Part shown: positions 53,701 through 64,000 of the stretch, one piece after another | Layout: every line of letters starts with the position of its first letter | Position numbering within the stretch: the first letter of the stretch is position 1 | Assembly (NCBI RefSeq): GCF_020740795.1 | Contig: NC_067290.1 | Location: 12,444,001-12,508,000 of the forward strand | Reading direction: 5' to 3' | Length of the DNA: 64,000 nt | DNA from: Apus apus | Taxonomy: Eukaryota > Chordata > Aves > Apodiformes > Apodidae | Made by a program: the position numbers and the translations under genes | The notes under the pieces: model-generated | The model's input: the letters and a program-made list of their open reading frames with translations, nothing else | Database searches by the model: none | Told to the model about the DNA's origin: nothing

Positions 53701-56700
53701 AGCTTCAGGATGCCCCCGAGCACCAGGCTGGGCATCCCCGGGCACTGACTCTCCAGATATGCCGCAAAGATCTTCAGGGCAAAGTCCAGAACAAAATGAA
53801 GTCTGGGGCAGTCCAGCATCTGAAACACAGGCAGCAGGGGCTGGCTCCAGCCATCAGCCCAGGGAGAGGATGCCGGGGAGAGACCAAGCCCAGATGGGGG
53901 TAGCAGGGATTGTGGAGAGCCCCCGTGTCCCACAGCACATGGGTTGCTTGCCTGCTCCTCCATGGTCCCAAGCACAGCCCACCCACTGCCTCAGCTCCCC
54001 CCACAGCAGTGGGCACAGGAGAGCTGAGCGTTGGAGGGGCTTGGAGCAGTGTCGTCAGGCTCACCTCGACGAGGAAGACCATGGCGGTCATCTCCCAGGG
54101 GGGGCTGTCCACAGTGAGGAGCTCTACCAGAGAGCAGAAGAAGATGATGCACAAATCTCTGGAGTATTCTGCTATCTCCCTGGCAGGAGGAAGGAGGCAC
54201 CGTCAGGCCTGAGCCAGCTGGGCACTCGTCTTTGGGGTTTGCAGCAGTCTGGACATCACCAGGCTGCAGCACTTGGATCTCCGCGTGCCATCAGCACCCA
54301 GGGAGGGAGTGGTGCCCAGTCCCTGAGGTGTGAGGAGAAGGGGCTCTCACCTGGCGATGACCTGTATCCCTGTGAGGCGGGTCTGGGCGCTGAGCAGGGC
54401 ATCCCAGCCCCCCTGCTCCTCGATGGCCTCCACATGTCTCTCACCCCCCATCTCGCAGAGTAACAGTCTCATAGACTGCACTGCAGCCCTGCACAGGGAG
54501 AAGTGCTCAGCTCCCACCAGGACCTCTGGCTTGGCTCTGGGTGGCTTGCAGGGATGAAAGGATAAGGATGGAGTACCTGGTGTAATAGAGCTGATCCTCC
54601 TGGAGCTCCATACAGATTTCCTCCTCGTGTAGTGCCAGCTCCGTGGTGAAAGCCACTTGAAAAAGCAGCCCCAGGAAAAGCTTGGGGAGAATCTTCCTCT
54701 TCAACTCGTACTCGCCGACGGCCTGCAGAGCGTCTTCCCGCAGGAGGATCTCCCTTATTGCCTCGGTTGCCTGCAGAAGCCACCCAGACATTGAGATATC
54801 CCTGGTGCCCCTAGGGAGGTCAAGGCTTTGGGTGCGACCAGAAGGGGTGTGGGAGCCTGGAACCACTGAGAACAGCCATAGAGGTCAGAGAGGCCTCATC
54901 AAGCAACTCACAGCCAGGGAGAGGAAGAGTGGGTCATCTTTGGTGGAGGTCTTGGGCAGCGAGTAGTTGAGAAGCTTGCGGAGCAGGTCCCGCAGCACCT
55001 TCTCTGCCAGTTGGGGTTCAGGGAGCATCACCCTACACATGATCACTGAGCCACTGTGGGGAGACAAGGGTTCTGTCAGAGGGGACATCCAAGAGGACGG
55101 CCAGGCTGAAGTCTCTCAGGAGAGTCTTGGGTCGCCTTTCCGTGTGAGAGGAGCCCCAAAGACTGTTGGGCCCTGCACCTGGCGTACGTCGGGGCGCACT
55201 GCAGCAGGCTGGTCACCACCTCGCTGACGTATTTCAGGGTCATCCTCTTGAGAGTGTTCTCCAGGTTTCTGAGGGCTGACACTGACGTGATGGAGGGCCC
55301 GTTTCTATAGATGGCCCACACGATGTTCCGCACCTAGAGGGGAGACATGGGTGGGAATGGGAATGTCAGCAGGGGGAGCGCAACCGCGTCCCCAGCTCCC
55401 GCTGGGAGCCGCTCCCATTCCCGTTGCGCTACGATGGCTTGAGATGGCGTCAGTGCTGGCCAGGCAGGGAGCCAGGGGAGGAACTGTCCCCCAGTGGGGT
55501 GGAATTCAGCTGTGCCACCCATGGGCTACTCACATGCTCCTCCTGGAAGACTGTTTTCTCCACAAGGATGTTGACCATGTAGACAGCCATCTGGATGCTG
55601 TCTGGGTCGGAGTCTTCCATGTTTGTGATGGCCATGAGGACGAGATCTGCCCTGTCAGAAGGCTGCAGGTATTGCATCAGTATCTGTGGGATGAAAGAGA
55701 AGGGAGATGTGTCACCTAGAGAGAAGCTTGCCGGAGGCCCTTGCCTAGCCCTTGCTCAGGAGCAGCACGGGTCCCCACCATCCCTGTGCATCGGGTGTCC
55801 CTGCGCTCAGGCTGAGCCCCCTGACCAGCAGCCAAAGGCACTTCTTACCGAGAACATGTTGCAGACATGTTTGACTTTCAGGCTGCGCCAGGCCTGCAAC
55901 ATTTCCCATTGACACTGGAGCTGCAGCATCTCTTCGTCACCCCGCCCGGAACACCTGCCTGAGGAGGAGCAAAACCGGGGTGCTCAGAGGGAGAGTGAGG
56001 AGCTGGAGGTGCAGTCTGAGGACACCAGGCAGAAAAGTTGCTGGCAAAGAAAGAGGGCAGCCAGGCAGGGGAGGAGCAGATCCCCAGCGAGGGTCCAGGG
56101 CTCTTGCGAGCAGGGGCGAGGGGAAGTGGCTGTTCAGCCTGCAGGCAGGCAGCTTGGATCAGGTTCTCCCTCGCTAAGGAGGGTGGTCCCTGGCTGCCCG
56201 TTTCTAGGGGGACCCAGCCCGACACGGTGTCTCTTACTTCTCTGCTGCAGGAGGAAGACGTGCAGCTGAGACAGGGCTTCTGCGGCCTGCTGGCGGATCA
56301 GCTGGTTGCTGCAGACGCAGCAGAAGGTGAGCTGCCCCACCAGCATCCCCAGCACGTCAAACCGGTGTGTTTCGGAGCGCTCGTGCCCGAAGTGCACGGC
56401 TTGTGCAAAGCAGGGACAGACCTGGGGAGAGAGAGGCAGGGCAGGCACAGGGTGAGCCCGGGCACACAGTGAGCCCTGGCTGCTCCCAGAGCAGCAGCTC
56501 AGGGCAGGGCTGCCAGACCCAGGCTCCTGCCTGTGGCCGTGACAGCCCTGGGAGAGAGCCCGGACAAGACAGGGCAAAGAGCCCTGCTCCCAGCCTCCTG
56601 CTGGCTGGGTGCCCAGCTTCCCTGGGAGGTGCTGGGGGCTCAGGGGCACCGGGGCTGCCCAGGCCAGGAGCTCAGTACCTGCAGCCCAGGGTAGGTGGTG

Positions 56701-59178
56701 ATGAAGCCGATCACCTGGGCAATCCGTGCCACGGCCCTCTCCCGCACCTCTTCTGCCTGGGACGTGGTGAAGTGCAGCAGGAGCTGGGAGGAGAAAAGCT
56801 GGTGATGTGGCCTGGAGGTGACAGGCCACAGCATGGCAGGGCCAGGCTCGCTGCAGGGCAGTGCCTGGGGTGGGCCACGTGTCCTCCTTGCCCCCTCGCA
56901 GCCACCTGCTGCGGCCAGGCAGGTCACTGCATCCTGCTCCTGCAGCTGCCTCTGCCGCCTTCCACTCCCTCCTCCCCCCAGAACATCCCTCAGCTCCCCA
57001 GCCAAGGCTCTGGGCTGGCCACCTCCCTCGGGATCTGTGGTAGGGGCCTCTGGGATATGGCCCAGAAGGGGCTCGGGCAGCAGTCAGAAGGCAGGGGCCT
57101 GGTGGGGGGAAGGAGGGACATTCTCTGTCCCCCTCCTCACACCAGGAGCTGGGGGGGGGGGGGGGCGGGCAGGCACTGCTCAAGCCAGGGCTCACTGCCT
57201 GTGAGGACCCCTGTGCCAAGGACAGACCTGAAAGATGTTCTGCAGATCCTGGGCAGCAGCATCACCACCGCTGCGTATCAGCTCCTGCAGCATTCTGTCC
57301 ATCACAGCCAGGGTCTGCAAAGGGGACAGAGGCTTGGGAGCAGTCCTTGAAGCCTCAGCTGTGACCCTGCGGTGCCCAGGAAGGGGCCTTGGGCCGAGGG
57401 AGCTCTTTGCGGCTCCCCCCATCACGGTTTCAAGCTGGTCCAGCAATTAAACAAATGACAGATGCTCTCTCTTAATCCCTCTCCCCCCCAGGAAAGGGAA
57501 AGGAAAGAGGTGGACAAGCCCACGGCATACCTTGGAGTAAGCCTGGGCGCCCTCCTGCTCCTCCAGCCGAGGCACGCAGAAGACGCTGGAGAAGCAGGTG
57601 TAGAGGAGGCTGGTCAGCCTCTCCCGCGGCAGGAGCCCCACTCTGCTGCAGGGACAGAGAATTGCTCTTGGGAGCCGGCACGGAGGAGGCAGAGCCCAGG
57701 GTTGGAGATCTGGACTGACTCCACGCCGTGGGTGACCTCTCAAGCCCCGTGACACTGCCAGTGATGTCCGGAGGGAAACCCTGGTGGCACCCCCTGGCCC
57801 TGCTGTCTCTCTCCCTCTTGGGTCAAGGACTGGGGATGCCCTCGCCTGGGACCTGTGCTCCTGGGGCCACTGGGCACCAGGGAGGCCCAACTGGGGGCTG
57901 GGGCAGGTACCTCAGCGAGGTGATGGCCAGCATGACTTGGCATTGAACTGCGGTGTCCAGGTGGTCAGTGGGCTCATCGTTCAGCAGTCCCTGGGAAGCA
58001 CAGCAGGGTGGGACAGGTCAGGACAGGGCAGTCTCCCTTGCCCAGCAAGGGCCTGCGGGGCTGGCAGAGCCCACGTGCTCCCACCCTGGCCCCCCCTCCC
58101 CACTCAGCACCCAGAGGTCCCAAGCTCCGTGGCAGGAAGGGCTGTGCCCATCACAGAGCCACAGGCTGGCCGAGGGACCTGCAGACGGTGTTGATTCCAA
58201 GTCCTGGCTCCAGCCGGGCCACCCAGGTGTCTCTGGAGCACCTCCGAGGATGGAGCGCTGGAGCAGCCTTCATTGGTGCCCTGCCCTAACCGGCCAAGCC
58301 CTCTCCTGCCCCCAGGGCTGTGCTGCTGCCCCTGCTCCTGCCGCAGCCTTCCTGCTCACCCCCTCACCTCGATGGTCTCCAGCACCTCCTCCTGGCAGAA
58401 GGAAAACAACTGCCACTCAATGGAGTGCCCACTGATGCTGGAGCAGGTGGTGCAGATGTTGTCCAGAAACTCCAGCTTCTCATCCTTTTGCTGCCAGCCG
58501 GAGAGGGGACAGATGGACAGACGGTGTCAAGGGGGAGAGAGAGTCGGGGGAGCCCAGCTCAGCACCTTCTGAGCATGGGATAGGAGCAGAAAGACCGGCC
58601 AGGTGACACAGGCACAGCCTCGTGGAAGTGGCCACGGATACCTCTGGTCTCTTCCCAAAGATGAAGACTCCGATGGTGTTCAGGAGGAAGAGAACTGACT
58701 GAAGGACTCCGAGCAGAGCTAGGGGGCAGGCAAGAGGAGAAACTTGAGCCGTCTGCCCAGCTCCTGGAGATGTCAGCAGCCCTGGCTCAAGGCTGGGAAG
58801 CTGCTGTCCCGTATGCACGCCAGGGATGAGGGTGCAGTGCTGGCGGGCAGCACAGGGAGGGGGCCCTGGCACGCCCAGGGATGCGCTGGCACCAGGGGCA
58901 GGGCGGGTCCCTGTCCAGGGATACAGCTGTGATGGGGCTGTGCCCCTGGGTCCCTGGCCGCTGCTCCCTGGGAGTCCTGGTGCCAGCCTGGCTGGAAGGT
59001 GTGAGCCTGGGACAGGGCAGGGCGGGCAGCCCCTGCCCCCCGTGCCCACACACTCACCCGCCCGCAGTGCCTGGACCTGGGTCTCCATGCAGGGCTCGGG
59101 CTCGGAGCTGGCGGCCGGGGGATCCCCGGGCTGCATCGAAACCTCCTTGGGCTGCCCGACGGGTTGATTGTCCTCCAT
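50763..59178 (-). CDS. MROH (maestro heat-like repeat) family protein, copy 3
   Basis: The 22 exons have the same lengths as in copies 1 and 2, shifted by 22005-22010 bp from copy 1, with shift changes only in introns. Predicted product 939 aa, intact. It shares Pro6, Val7 and Ser467 with copy 2, keeps Lys831 and Leu847 like copy 1, and has its own Ala211 (TSQAEEV), Asp360 (MEDSDPDS) and Trp732 (AAKLWTFFDD). First coding exon 59178-59058, last exon 50962-50763. Family assignment as for copy 1. Confidence 0.85.
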
Positions 59179-59564
59179 CCTGTGGGAGGCAGGACGTGAA
59201 GGGTGAGGGAGACCCCTCGCCTGCCGGGCTGCCCTGCCATGGGATGGTGAGGCAGGGGTGGCCAAACTCAGGGGGCTTTTTGCTCCCACCCTGTCCCAAC
59301 ACTGTCCTCTTAGACACTACGGGGGCAAAGCTGGGTGACACAGGGTGCATCCAAAGCACCTCTCAAGCCCCTGATTGTCCCTTCCCCAGGTCCTCTCTGG
59401 CTGGCCCAGAGACCCACGGACCCCTCCTTGTCCCGGGGGGACGGGACTGACTCCCTCCTCCTCCTCCTCCCGCTATGGGGCTGAGGCTCATCTGTCCCGG
59501 GAGCATCTCCCCGTGCTGCGGGGACCCGTCTGTCCCCTGTGCCGGCTCCTGGTGCTGCCCCCAC

Positions 59565-59952
59565 CTGGAAGCCAGGGCGTGCCGGGGTGCAGCCTCCAAC
59601 CTCTCAGCGCTTCGAGCCTCTTTTCTCATAATAAACCAGTCCCGGGACAAAGGATTCCCTCTCTCTCGAGCTGCGAGCCAGAGAGCGCCCTGCCGAGCGC
59701 TCATCCGCGGGCACCGCAACCGTTGAGTGCCCCGAACCTGTTGCCAGGACGCACGTTACAATGCCCCGAAGGTTCCAAAGAACGTTCCAAGGAACGGGAC
59801 GTTCCAAGGAACGTTCCAACGCTGGAACCAGTTCTTGGGGGGGGCCTCGGAACCATGGAACGGGGGAGGGTTCCATCCCCCTCTGCGGGGTGCGCGGACC
59901 CGCTGTTCAAAGTGCGGGCCGTACCGGGGGAGCGGGAGCCCCGCCCGGGCAG
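59565..59952 (-). promoter_or_regulatory. MROH copy 3 promoter and non-coding first exon
   Basis: Same donor and same half-site cluster (59771-59834) as in the other copies. Confidence 0.5.
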
Positions 59953-60541
59953 TGTCCCCTGCCCTGAGCCACTGAGCCGCATGTCCCCCCAGCCCTTGCA
60001 GCGAGCCATGGGGCAGGTGTCCGGTGTCACCTGCACCGAGCCATGGTGCACATTCCCCCCATCCCCTGCAGGGAGCCCTGGCCCATCTCTGCCTGTCCCT
60101 TGCACCAAGCCGTGGTCCAAACCTCCCTGGCCCCTGCACAGACGCAGCTCATCTCTCCCGCCCCGCCCCGAGCCACAGTGGATGTCCCCCCAGCCCTCGC
60201 ACTGCAGCCCCCGGCCCTTCACCTGAGCCATGCTGCACGTGCCCCATCCCCTGCCCCAGCCGCGGTGCCAGGCCCCTCTCCCTCTCCCCAAGCTGGGCTC
60301 CACACCCCAACTCCCTCTTGCCGAGCTCCCCAAGTCCCGCCTGGCTCGCACGGCTCCAGCTGCACCTCCCGCTCCCTCCACGCCCAGCCCTGAGCTGGCA
60401 CACGCTGTCCTCGCCCCTGGCACCCACCTGCCACCCTCGCCCTATTGCCCGCCCCGCTCCCCTGCTGCAGGGCCTTTCACGTCCCCCCTGTGCCAAGCTC
60501 TGCCCCACGTCCCCCTCCCCGGGCCACTGGAGCTCCCCCGG
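59953..60541 (+). repeat. Near-identical copy of GRM2 3' UTR segment (unit 3)
   Basis: Same segment as 22902-23496, with the shorter C run before GGGCGCTCTGC seen in unit 1. Confidence 0.9.
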
Positions 60542-61229
60542 GCGCTCTGCACAGGTTCACGTTTTTCTCCTCATTTTCAGCCCCAGGAAAAGCCACCGAG
60601 CGCTTCTCCCTGCCCCCACTTTCACCGTTGCTTTAGTATTTAGTGTTCCCAGTTTTTCTCAACTAGTTCCATAGACTTTTCAAAACTCTAGATTTGTGTA
60701 GAAACAAGGAACTTTCATTTTAATTCGAAACTACAAAACATCTTTTGGGAGAAATGTTAACCAACAGATAACTTTAACCAACAGATATCTTTTAACAACA
60801 GATAACAATAGATAAAAACAGATAACAATAGATAACAACAGATCGATAACAACAGGTAACAACAGATATCCCTCCCTCCCACAATCCCTCATCACTTCCC
60901 TCCCTCACTGCTTTCCCCATTACCTCCCTCCTTCCTTGCCTCCCTCCTTCTGTTCCTCCCTCCTTCCCTTCCCTTGCTATGCCCTGGGAGACAGGGCAGC
61001 AGTGGGGGCAAACACCCACTGCCTTCCTCGCCCCTGCACAGCCCCGAGGGCAGGAGGCAGGCCTTGCAGAGGGCAGACCCCCATGTGGGGGTCAGCAGGG
61101 TCCAAGGGGGCACACGACACCCCCCGCTGGTGTCCTGCCAGCTCTAGGAGCCTGGTGGCAGGCAGGGTGCAGGGGACAGCTGCAGGCCTTGCAGAGGGCA
61201 GACCCCCATGCGGGGGTCAGCAGGGTCCA
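60542..61229. repeat. Truncated fourth array unit
   Basis: The first 688 bp of a unit: UTR-junction copy, AACAGATA repeat, pyrimidine tract, one full 125-bp repeat (61061) and 44 bp of a second (from 61186). It breaks off after CAGCAGGGTCCA. No RRP9 exon fragment or MROH sequence follows. Confidence 0.88.
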
Positions 61230-61283
61230 TTCATTTTAACTTGAAAAACCGAAAGCTTCCGAATTTTAACAGGTAACAACAGC
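61230..61283. repeat. Short independent copy of the GRM2/RRP9 junction tail
   Basis: TTCATTTTAACTTGAAAAACC, CTTCCGAA and TTTTAACAGGTAACAACAG resemble the parental junction (23620-23695: CTTCCGAATTTC and TTTTAACAGATAGTAACAG) more than the array version, which lacks CTTCCGAA. So an older, separate fragment of this sequence lies at the right edge of the array. Confidence 0.5.
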
Positions 61284-61289
61284 AGGAGA

Positions 61290-61524
61290 TGCTCCTTGCT
61301 CCCTCCCTGCCTGCCCCGCCCCGGCAGCTCCTGGCGACAGGCGCGCGGCCCCGGGCTGGCCCCGTCCCGCTGCGCATGCGCACCGGCTTTGCCGTGCGGG
61401 GCCGCGGCCTCCGAACGCCAGGGGGCGCGCTTCCGGCGTGGAGCCGCGAGGGCGGCGGAAGAGGCGTCTGCGCGGCGGAGATGGAGGAAGTGGCGGCAGC
61501 TGCGGGGCCCGCGGAGCGGTGCGG
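61290..61524 (+). promoter_or_regulatory. NAA80: NAA80 CpG promoter and first exon
   Basis: CpG-rich block with a palindromic NRF1-type site TGCGCATGCGCA (61371-61382) and an ETS-type CTTCCGG near 61430. A donor (GTGCGG then GTAGGA) at 61524/61525 fits a first exon spliced to the acceptor at 62858-62859. The array ends about 60 bp upstream. Confidence 0.6.
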
Positions 61525-62941
61525 GTAGGACGGGACGGGGAGAGGGGAGGTCGGTGATCCCTCAGTGATGGGGTCGTTGATGGGTGGTTGGTGGGAGAGT
61601 GGCTGGTGGGTGGGCGCCGTGTGTCTGGAGGTGCAGCGTGGCGATCAGCTCGGGGTGCCGTGTGAGGCTGAGCCCCGTGCGGGCGCGATGGGTTTGGCGG
61701 GACGGGGCGGTGCCCGGTGTGGGGGTGCCGCGGCGGGGCCCTGGGCAGGCGTGTCAGTCGTGCGGGGAAGCAGAACTAGGTGCTGCGGTTGGCCACGAGC
61801 TGGGCTGCTTCCTGCCGCGCTGCCGGGCTGGCACCGAGGACACGGGAGCCGGCGGCAGCGGGCAGGGTGAGCAGAGGGTGAGCCCAGGGTGAGCAGCCCT
61901 GCTCTGCTGGGTAGGGGCTGGAGAGGGGCAGGCATGGGAGGGGAGCTGGGCACTGGGGCTGGGAGAACTTGGCGGCGTGCTGCAGGCAGAAGCAGGCAGG
62001 AGGGCAGGCCCGGGTGTGGGGGGCTTTGCCTCTCACTCAAGGCCCCCCAGATGCTGGCAGTCCTAGTGAGGGGGTTCTGGGGAGATGGAAGGAAAACCAT
62101 CATCCACCCGAGGGTGCCAGCATGGCCCTGGGGCGCTGCTTGGCCTCCAAAGTGGGGAGTGCAGGCTGGGCTGGGAGCAGGGGGTTCCTGGAACTTTGGG
62201 GGCACCCTGAGGGTCTTGGAGTTAGGGGTAACCTTGGTGAGCCCCTGAGGGTGTGGAAAGGCCTTCCCTACCCCCCACAGTGGGAAGTGGGGCAGTTTGC
62301 TCAACCCCAGCTCATGAGTCAGCGTGGCAGTTCCTCCCAGCCGCTGCCTGCGGCTTCTCCTTTGCAAGGGGAATGGCCACCAGGCCGGGAGAAAGGACCC
62401 TGCCACTCAGCAGTTGTGGCAGGGGATTCCTGGTCACCTGGGGGCTGCCTGGGCCCTCCTGAGTGCCTGTACCAGTGTGGTGTGGCTAGGGTCTGCTCAA
62501 CTCCATGGTTCTGTAGTCCTCTCGCTGCTAGGGAAACATGTGTGATGAGCTGGCTGGTCTCAGGCAGGTGCTCAGGTGGCAGGAGCTGGTGGCAGGGCTG
62601 TGGAGGGGACAAGGCTAGCCCTGTCCCTCCTGCCCTGCCCCTCTGCCTGCTCAGCAGTGCCTGCAAGTCTCATGGCATGGTTGCCTGGAGCTGGCACCAG
62701 GCACCACTTCCCTGCTCTGGTGCTGTCCTGTGACCTCAGACCTGCTGCAAACCCACCGGGCTGCATCATGGGGAAGCTGTGCCTGCTCTGGGGCTGGGAG
62801 ACACACACAGGATCTGTCCCCTGTCGCTCTAAGCTGTGGCCTCCTTGGTCTCCCGCCAGTGAGAAGAATGGGTTCCATGTCGGAGGATCTCAGCCTGGTC
62901 CCCCTGCACCGGAGGCCAGAGCTGCTGGAGGCCTGTGCTGA
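61481..62941 (+). other. Possible upstream ORF overlapping the NAA80 start (spliced)
   Basis: ATG at 61481 in the first exon (61481-61524) reads MEEVAAAAGPAERC. After splicing to 62860 it continues in the +1 frame relative to NAA80 and stops at 62939-62941, after the NAA80 ATG at 62868. It depends on the inferred splice and may reflect a different first exon in vivo. Confidence 0.35.
61525..62859 (+). other. NAA80: NAA80 5' intron (inferred)
   Basis: Intron between the CpG-island exon and the coding exon, with a pyrimidine-rich acceptor (ttggtctcccgccag). No recognisable exon, RNA gene or transposon. Confidence 0.5.
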
Positions 62942-63587
62942 GCTGCTGGGCGAGGAGTGGGGGAAGAGCCGGGCATCGCGGCTCCACACGCTGCAGCGCT
63001 CCTCGGATGCCTTCCCTGCCTGCCTGCTGCTGCTGCGGAGCCGGGGCCCTGCTGAGGCCCCCGGGACCCCAGAGGTTCCCTGTCAGCTCGTGGGCCACAT
63101 CCGGCTCTCCCGTGTGGTCGGCCGGCCCCACGACCTTTTTGTAGAGAGCGTGGTGGTGGCCCGGGCGCTGCGGGGCCAGGGCTATGGGCGGCAGCTGATG
63201 GAGGCTACCGAGCGCTGGGCGCGGGCCCGGGGCTTTGGCTGCTTGCACCTCACCACCCATGACAAGCAGCACTTCTATGCCCACCTGGGCTTTGTCCTGA
63301 GTGAGCCAGTGCAGAGCGTGGCATTCCTCAGCCCCGCCATACCTGCCGAGGTGCTGAGGCTCTTCTCTGCCCCTCCTGGCACTGCTACCACCATTGCCAC
63401 AAGGCCAAGGGTGCCTCCCACCCCCCCGCCGCCCCTCCCACCTCCCGCTGCCCCCCCGCCACCCCCTCCATCATCTGTCATCTGGGCAAGGGGTGTGCTG
63501 GCCGAGGACAGTGGGCACAGCCTCCTGGAGACCCCCCACCGTGACGCCAAAGGGCTCCCCATCTTCTGGATGAAGAAGGACATCTGA
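62868..63587 (+). CDS. NAA80: N-alpha-acetyltransferase 80 (actin N-terminal acetyltransferase)
   Basis: NAA80 is a cytosolic GNAT enzyme that acetylates the processed acidic N-terminus of actin, working with profilin. The coding region is one exon, 239 aa from ATG 62868 (a second Met follows at 62877). The start follows an acceptor at 62858-62859. VPLHRRPELLEACAELL opens the domain; the acetyl-CoA loop is RGQGYG (63171-63188) after VESVVVARAL, followed by LHLTTHDKQHFYAHLGF. A Pro-rich loop (63414-63473) corresponds to the profilin-binding segment. The end, LLETPHRDAKGLPIFWMKKDI, matches the human C-terminus. Human NAA80 is longer at the N-terminus, but that extension is poorly conserved and no equivalent is visible here. 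Confidence 0.95.
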   Translation: MGSMSEDLSLVPLHRRPELLEACAELLGEEWGKSRASRLHTLQRSSDAFPACLLLLRSRGPAEAPGTPEVPCQLVGHIRLSRVVGRPHDLFVESVVVARALRGQGYGRQLMEATERWARARGFGCLHLTTHDKQHFYAHLGFVLSEPVQSVAFLSPAIPAEVLRLFSAPPGTATTIATRPRVPPTPPPPLPPPAAPPPPPPSSVIWARGVLAEDSGHSLLETPHRDAKGLPIFWMKKDI

Positions 63588-63610
63588 GGGGCCAGGGCCT
63601 CAAGCTGGTG

Positions 63611-63616
63611 ATTAAA
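63611..63616 (+). terminator. NAA80: NAA80 poly(A) signal (ATTAAA variant)
   Basis: ATTAAA lies 24 bases after the stop codon, which would give a very short 3' UTR. No AATAAA is seen before the window ends. Confidence 0.5.
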
Positions 63617-63639
63617 AGCGAATGCGGGCAGGAGCTGCC

Positions 63640-64000
63640 TGTTCTGGTCCTGCCTGCCTGCCTGCCATTTTTCAGGGCTGGCACCAGCTTCCCCAGCCTT
63701 CCCGGTTTGCCCTGCTGCCATTACCAGGATGGGTAGTGGGGAGGTGGTCCCCACCCTAGCCCCCAGCTCACCGGGCTGGGGTGCTGGGACCAGAAGTGTG
63801 GCAGAGAGCCAAGCTTTACATCAGGCACTGGGAGGGGGACAGGTCCCAGGAGCACTGCCAAGTCCCACCAGTGTCTCCTCCAGCCATTGGACTCTGGTGC
63901 TGATGCGTGGCTGCCGGTGTGGCTGCCACTGTCCCCACTGAGCAGCTTGGGGAAACTGAGGCACACAATGGCCGGAGGGGCACTGGGGAATAGGGCAGGG
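63640..64000. other. Downstream of NAA80, nothing recognised
   Basis: GC-rich sequence without a supported exon. The next gene is beyond the window. Confidence 0.5.

Larger units (their letters stand above)
27654..61229. repeat. Tandem array: three 11 kb MROH units plus a truncated fourth
   Basis: Units start at the word GCGCTCTGCACAGG at 27654, 38532, 49538 and 60542, so periods are 10878, 11006 and 11004 bp; the fourth stops at 61229. Each unit on the + strand holds, in order: a diverged copy of the GRM2/RRP9 UTR junction, 125-bp repeats, a decayed RRP9 last exon, an MROH gene on the minus strand, its promoter, and about 590 bp nearly identical to GRM2 3' UTR. Most of the difference in period is one 125-bp repeat. 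Remaining differences are scattered single-base changes and 1-3 base length changes. This is recent direct tandem duplication, probably by unequal exchange. Confidence 0.93.

Noticed and set aside
52605-53903. Plus-strand open frame of 432 aa in array unit 3
   Set aside because: It is antisense to MROH exons and introns, and units 1 and 2 break the same frame by small intronic length changes.

Overview
The window looks like avian nuclear DNA: GC-rich with short introns, a CR1 LINE fragment, CpG-island promoters, vertebrate genes split into many small exons, and a tandem expansion of a MROH (maestro heat-like repeat) gene, a family often expanded in birds. The species cannot be named from the sequence.

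Layout, left to right. 1-10.85 kb: 3' part of TEX264 (+), an ER-phagy receptor, with two coding exons separated by a 6.3 kb intron; the 5' exons lie outside the window. 10.86-12.9 kb: intergenic. 12.9-23.96 kb: GRM2 (+), metabotropic glutamate receptor 2, from a CpG-island first exon to its poly(A) signal; the whole coding sequence can be read in five exons (869 codons from the preferred start). 23.6-27.55 kb: RRP9 (-), a U3 snoRNP WD40 protein, complete in 15 exons (478 aa), tail to tail with GRM2 and apparently with overlapping 3' UTRs. 27.65-61.23 kb: a direct tandem array of three full units of about 10.9-11.0 kb and a fourth unit cut off after 0.69 kb. Each full unit has one intact MROH-family gene (-; 22 coding exons, 939 aa). 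61.3-63.6 kb: NAA80 (+), the actin N-terminal acetyltransferase, from a CpG promoter with an NRF1-type palindrome. The last 0.4 kb holds nothing I recognise.

The unusual part is the array. Each unit joins the MROH gene to pieces of its neighbours: about 590 bp nearly identical to part of the GRM2 3' UTR, then a more diverged copy of the GRM2/RRP9 tail-to-tail junction that includes a decayed RRP9 last exon and RRP9 3' UTR. The RRP9-derived part lies just downstream of each MROH stop codon in the same orientation, so the MROH copies may use an RRP9-derived 3' end. The three MROH copies have identical exon lengths; every length difference I found is in an intron or spacer. I found only about eight amino-acid differences in 939 residues. 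This indicates very recent amplification or continuing gene conversion, but false duplication in the assembly must be excluded.

The single-copy genes have separate roles (ER turnover, glutamate signalling, rRNA processing, actin acetylation); nothing suggests they form a pathway. Coding exons were placed by reading frame, splice-site dinucleotides and recalled family sequences. UTR limits, transcription starts and regulatory calls are inference.
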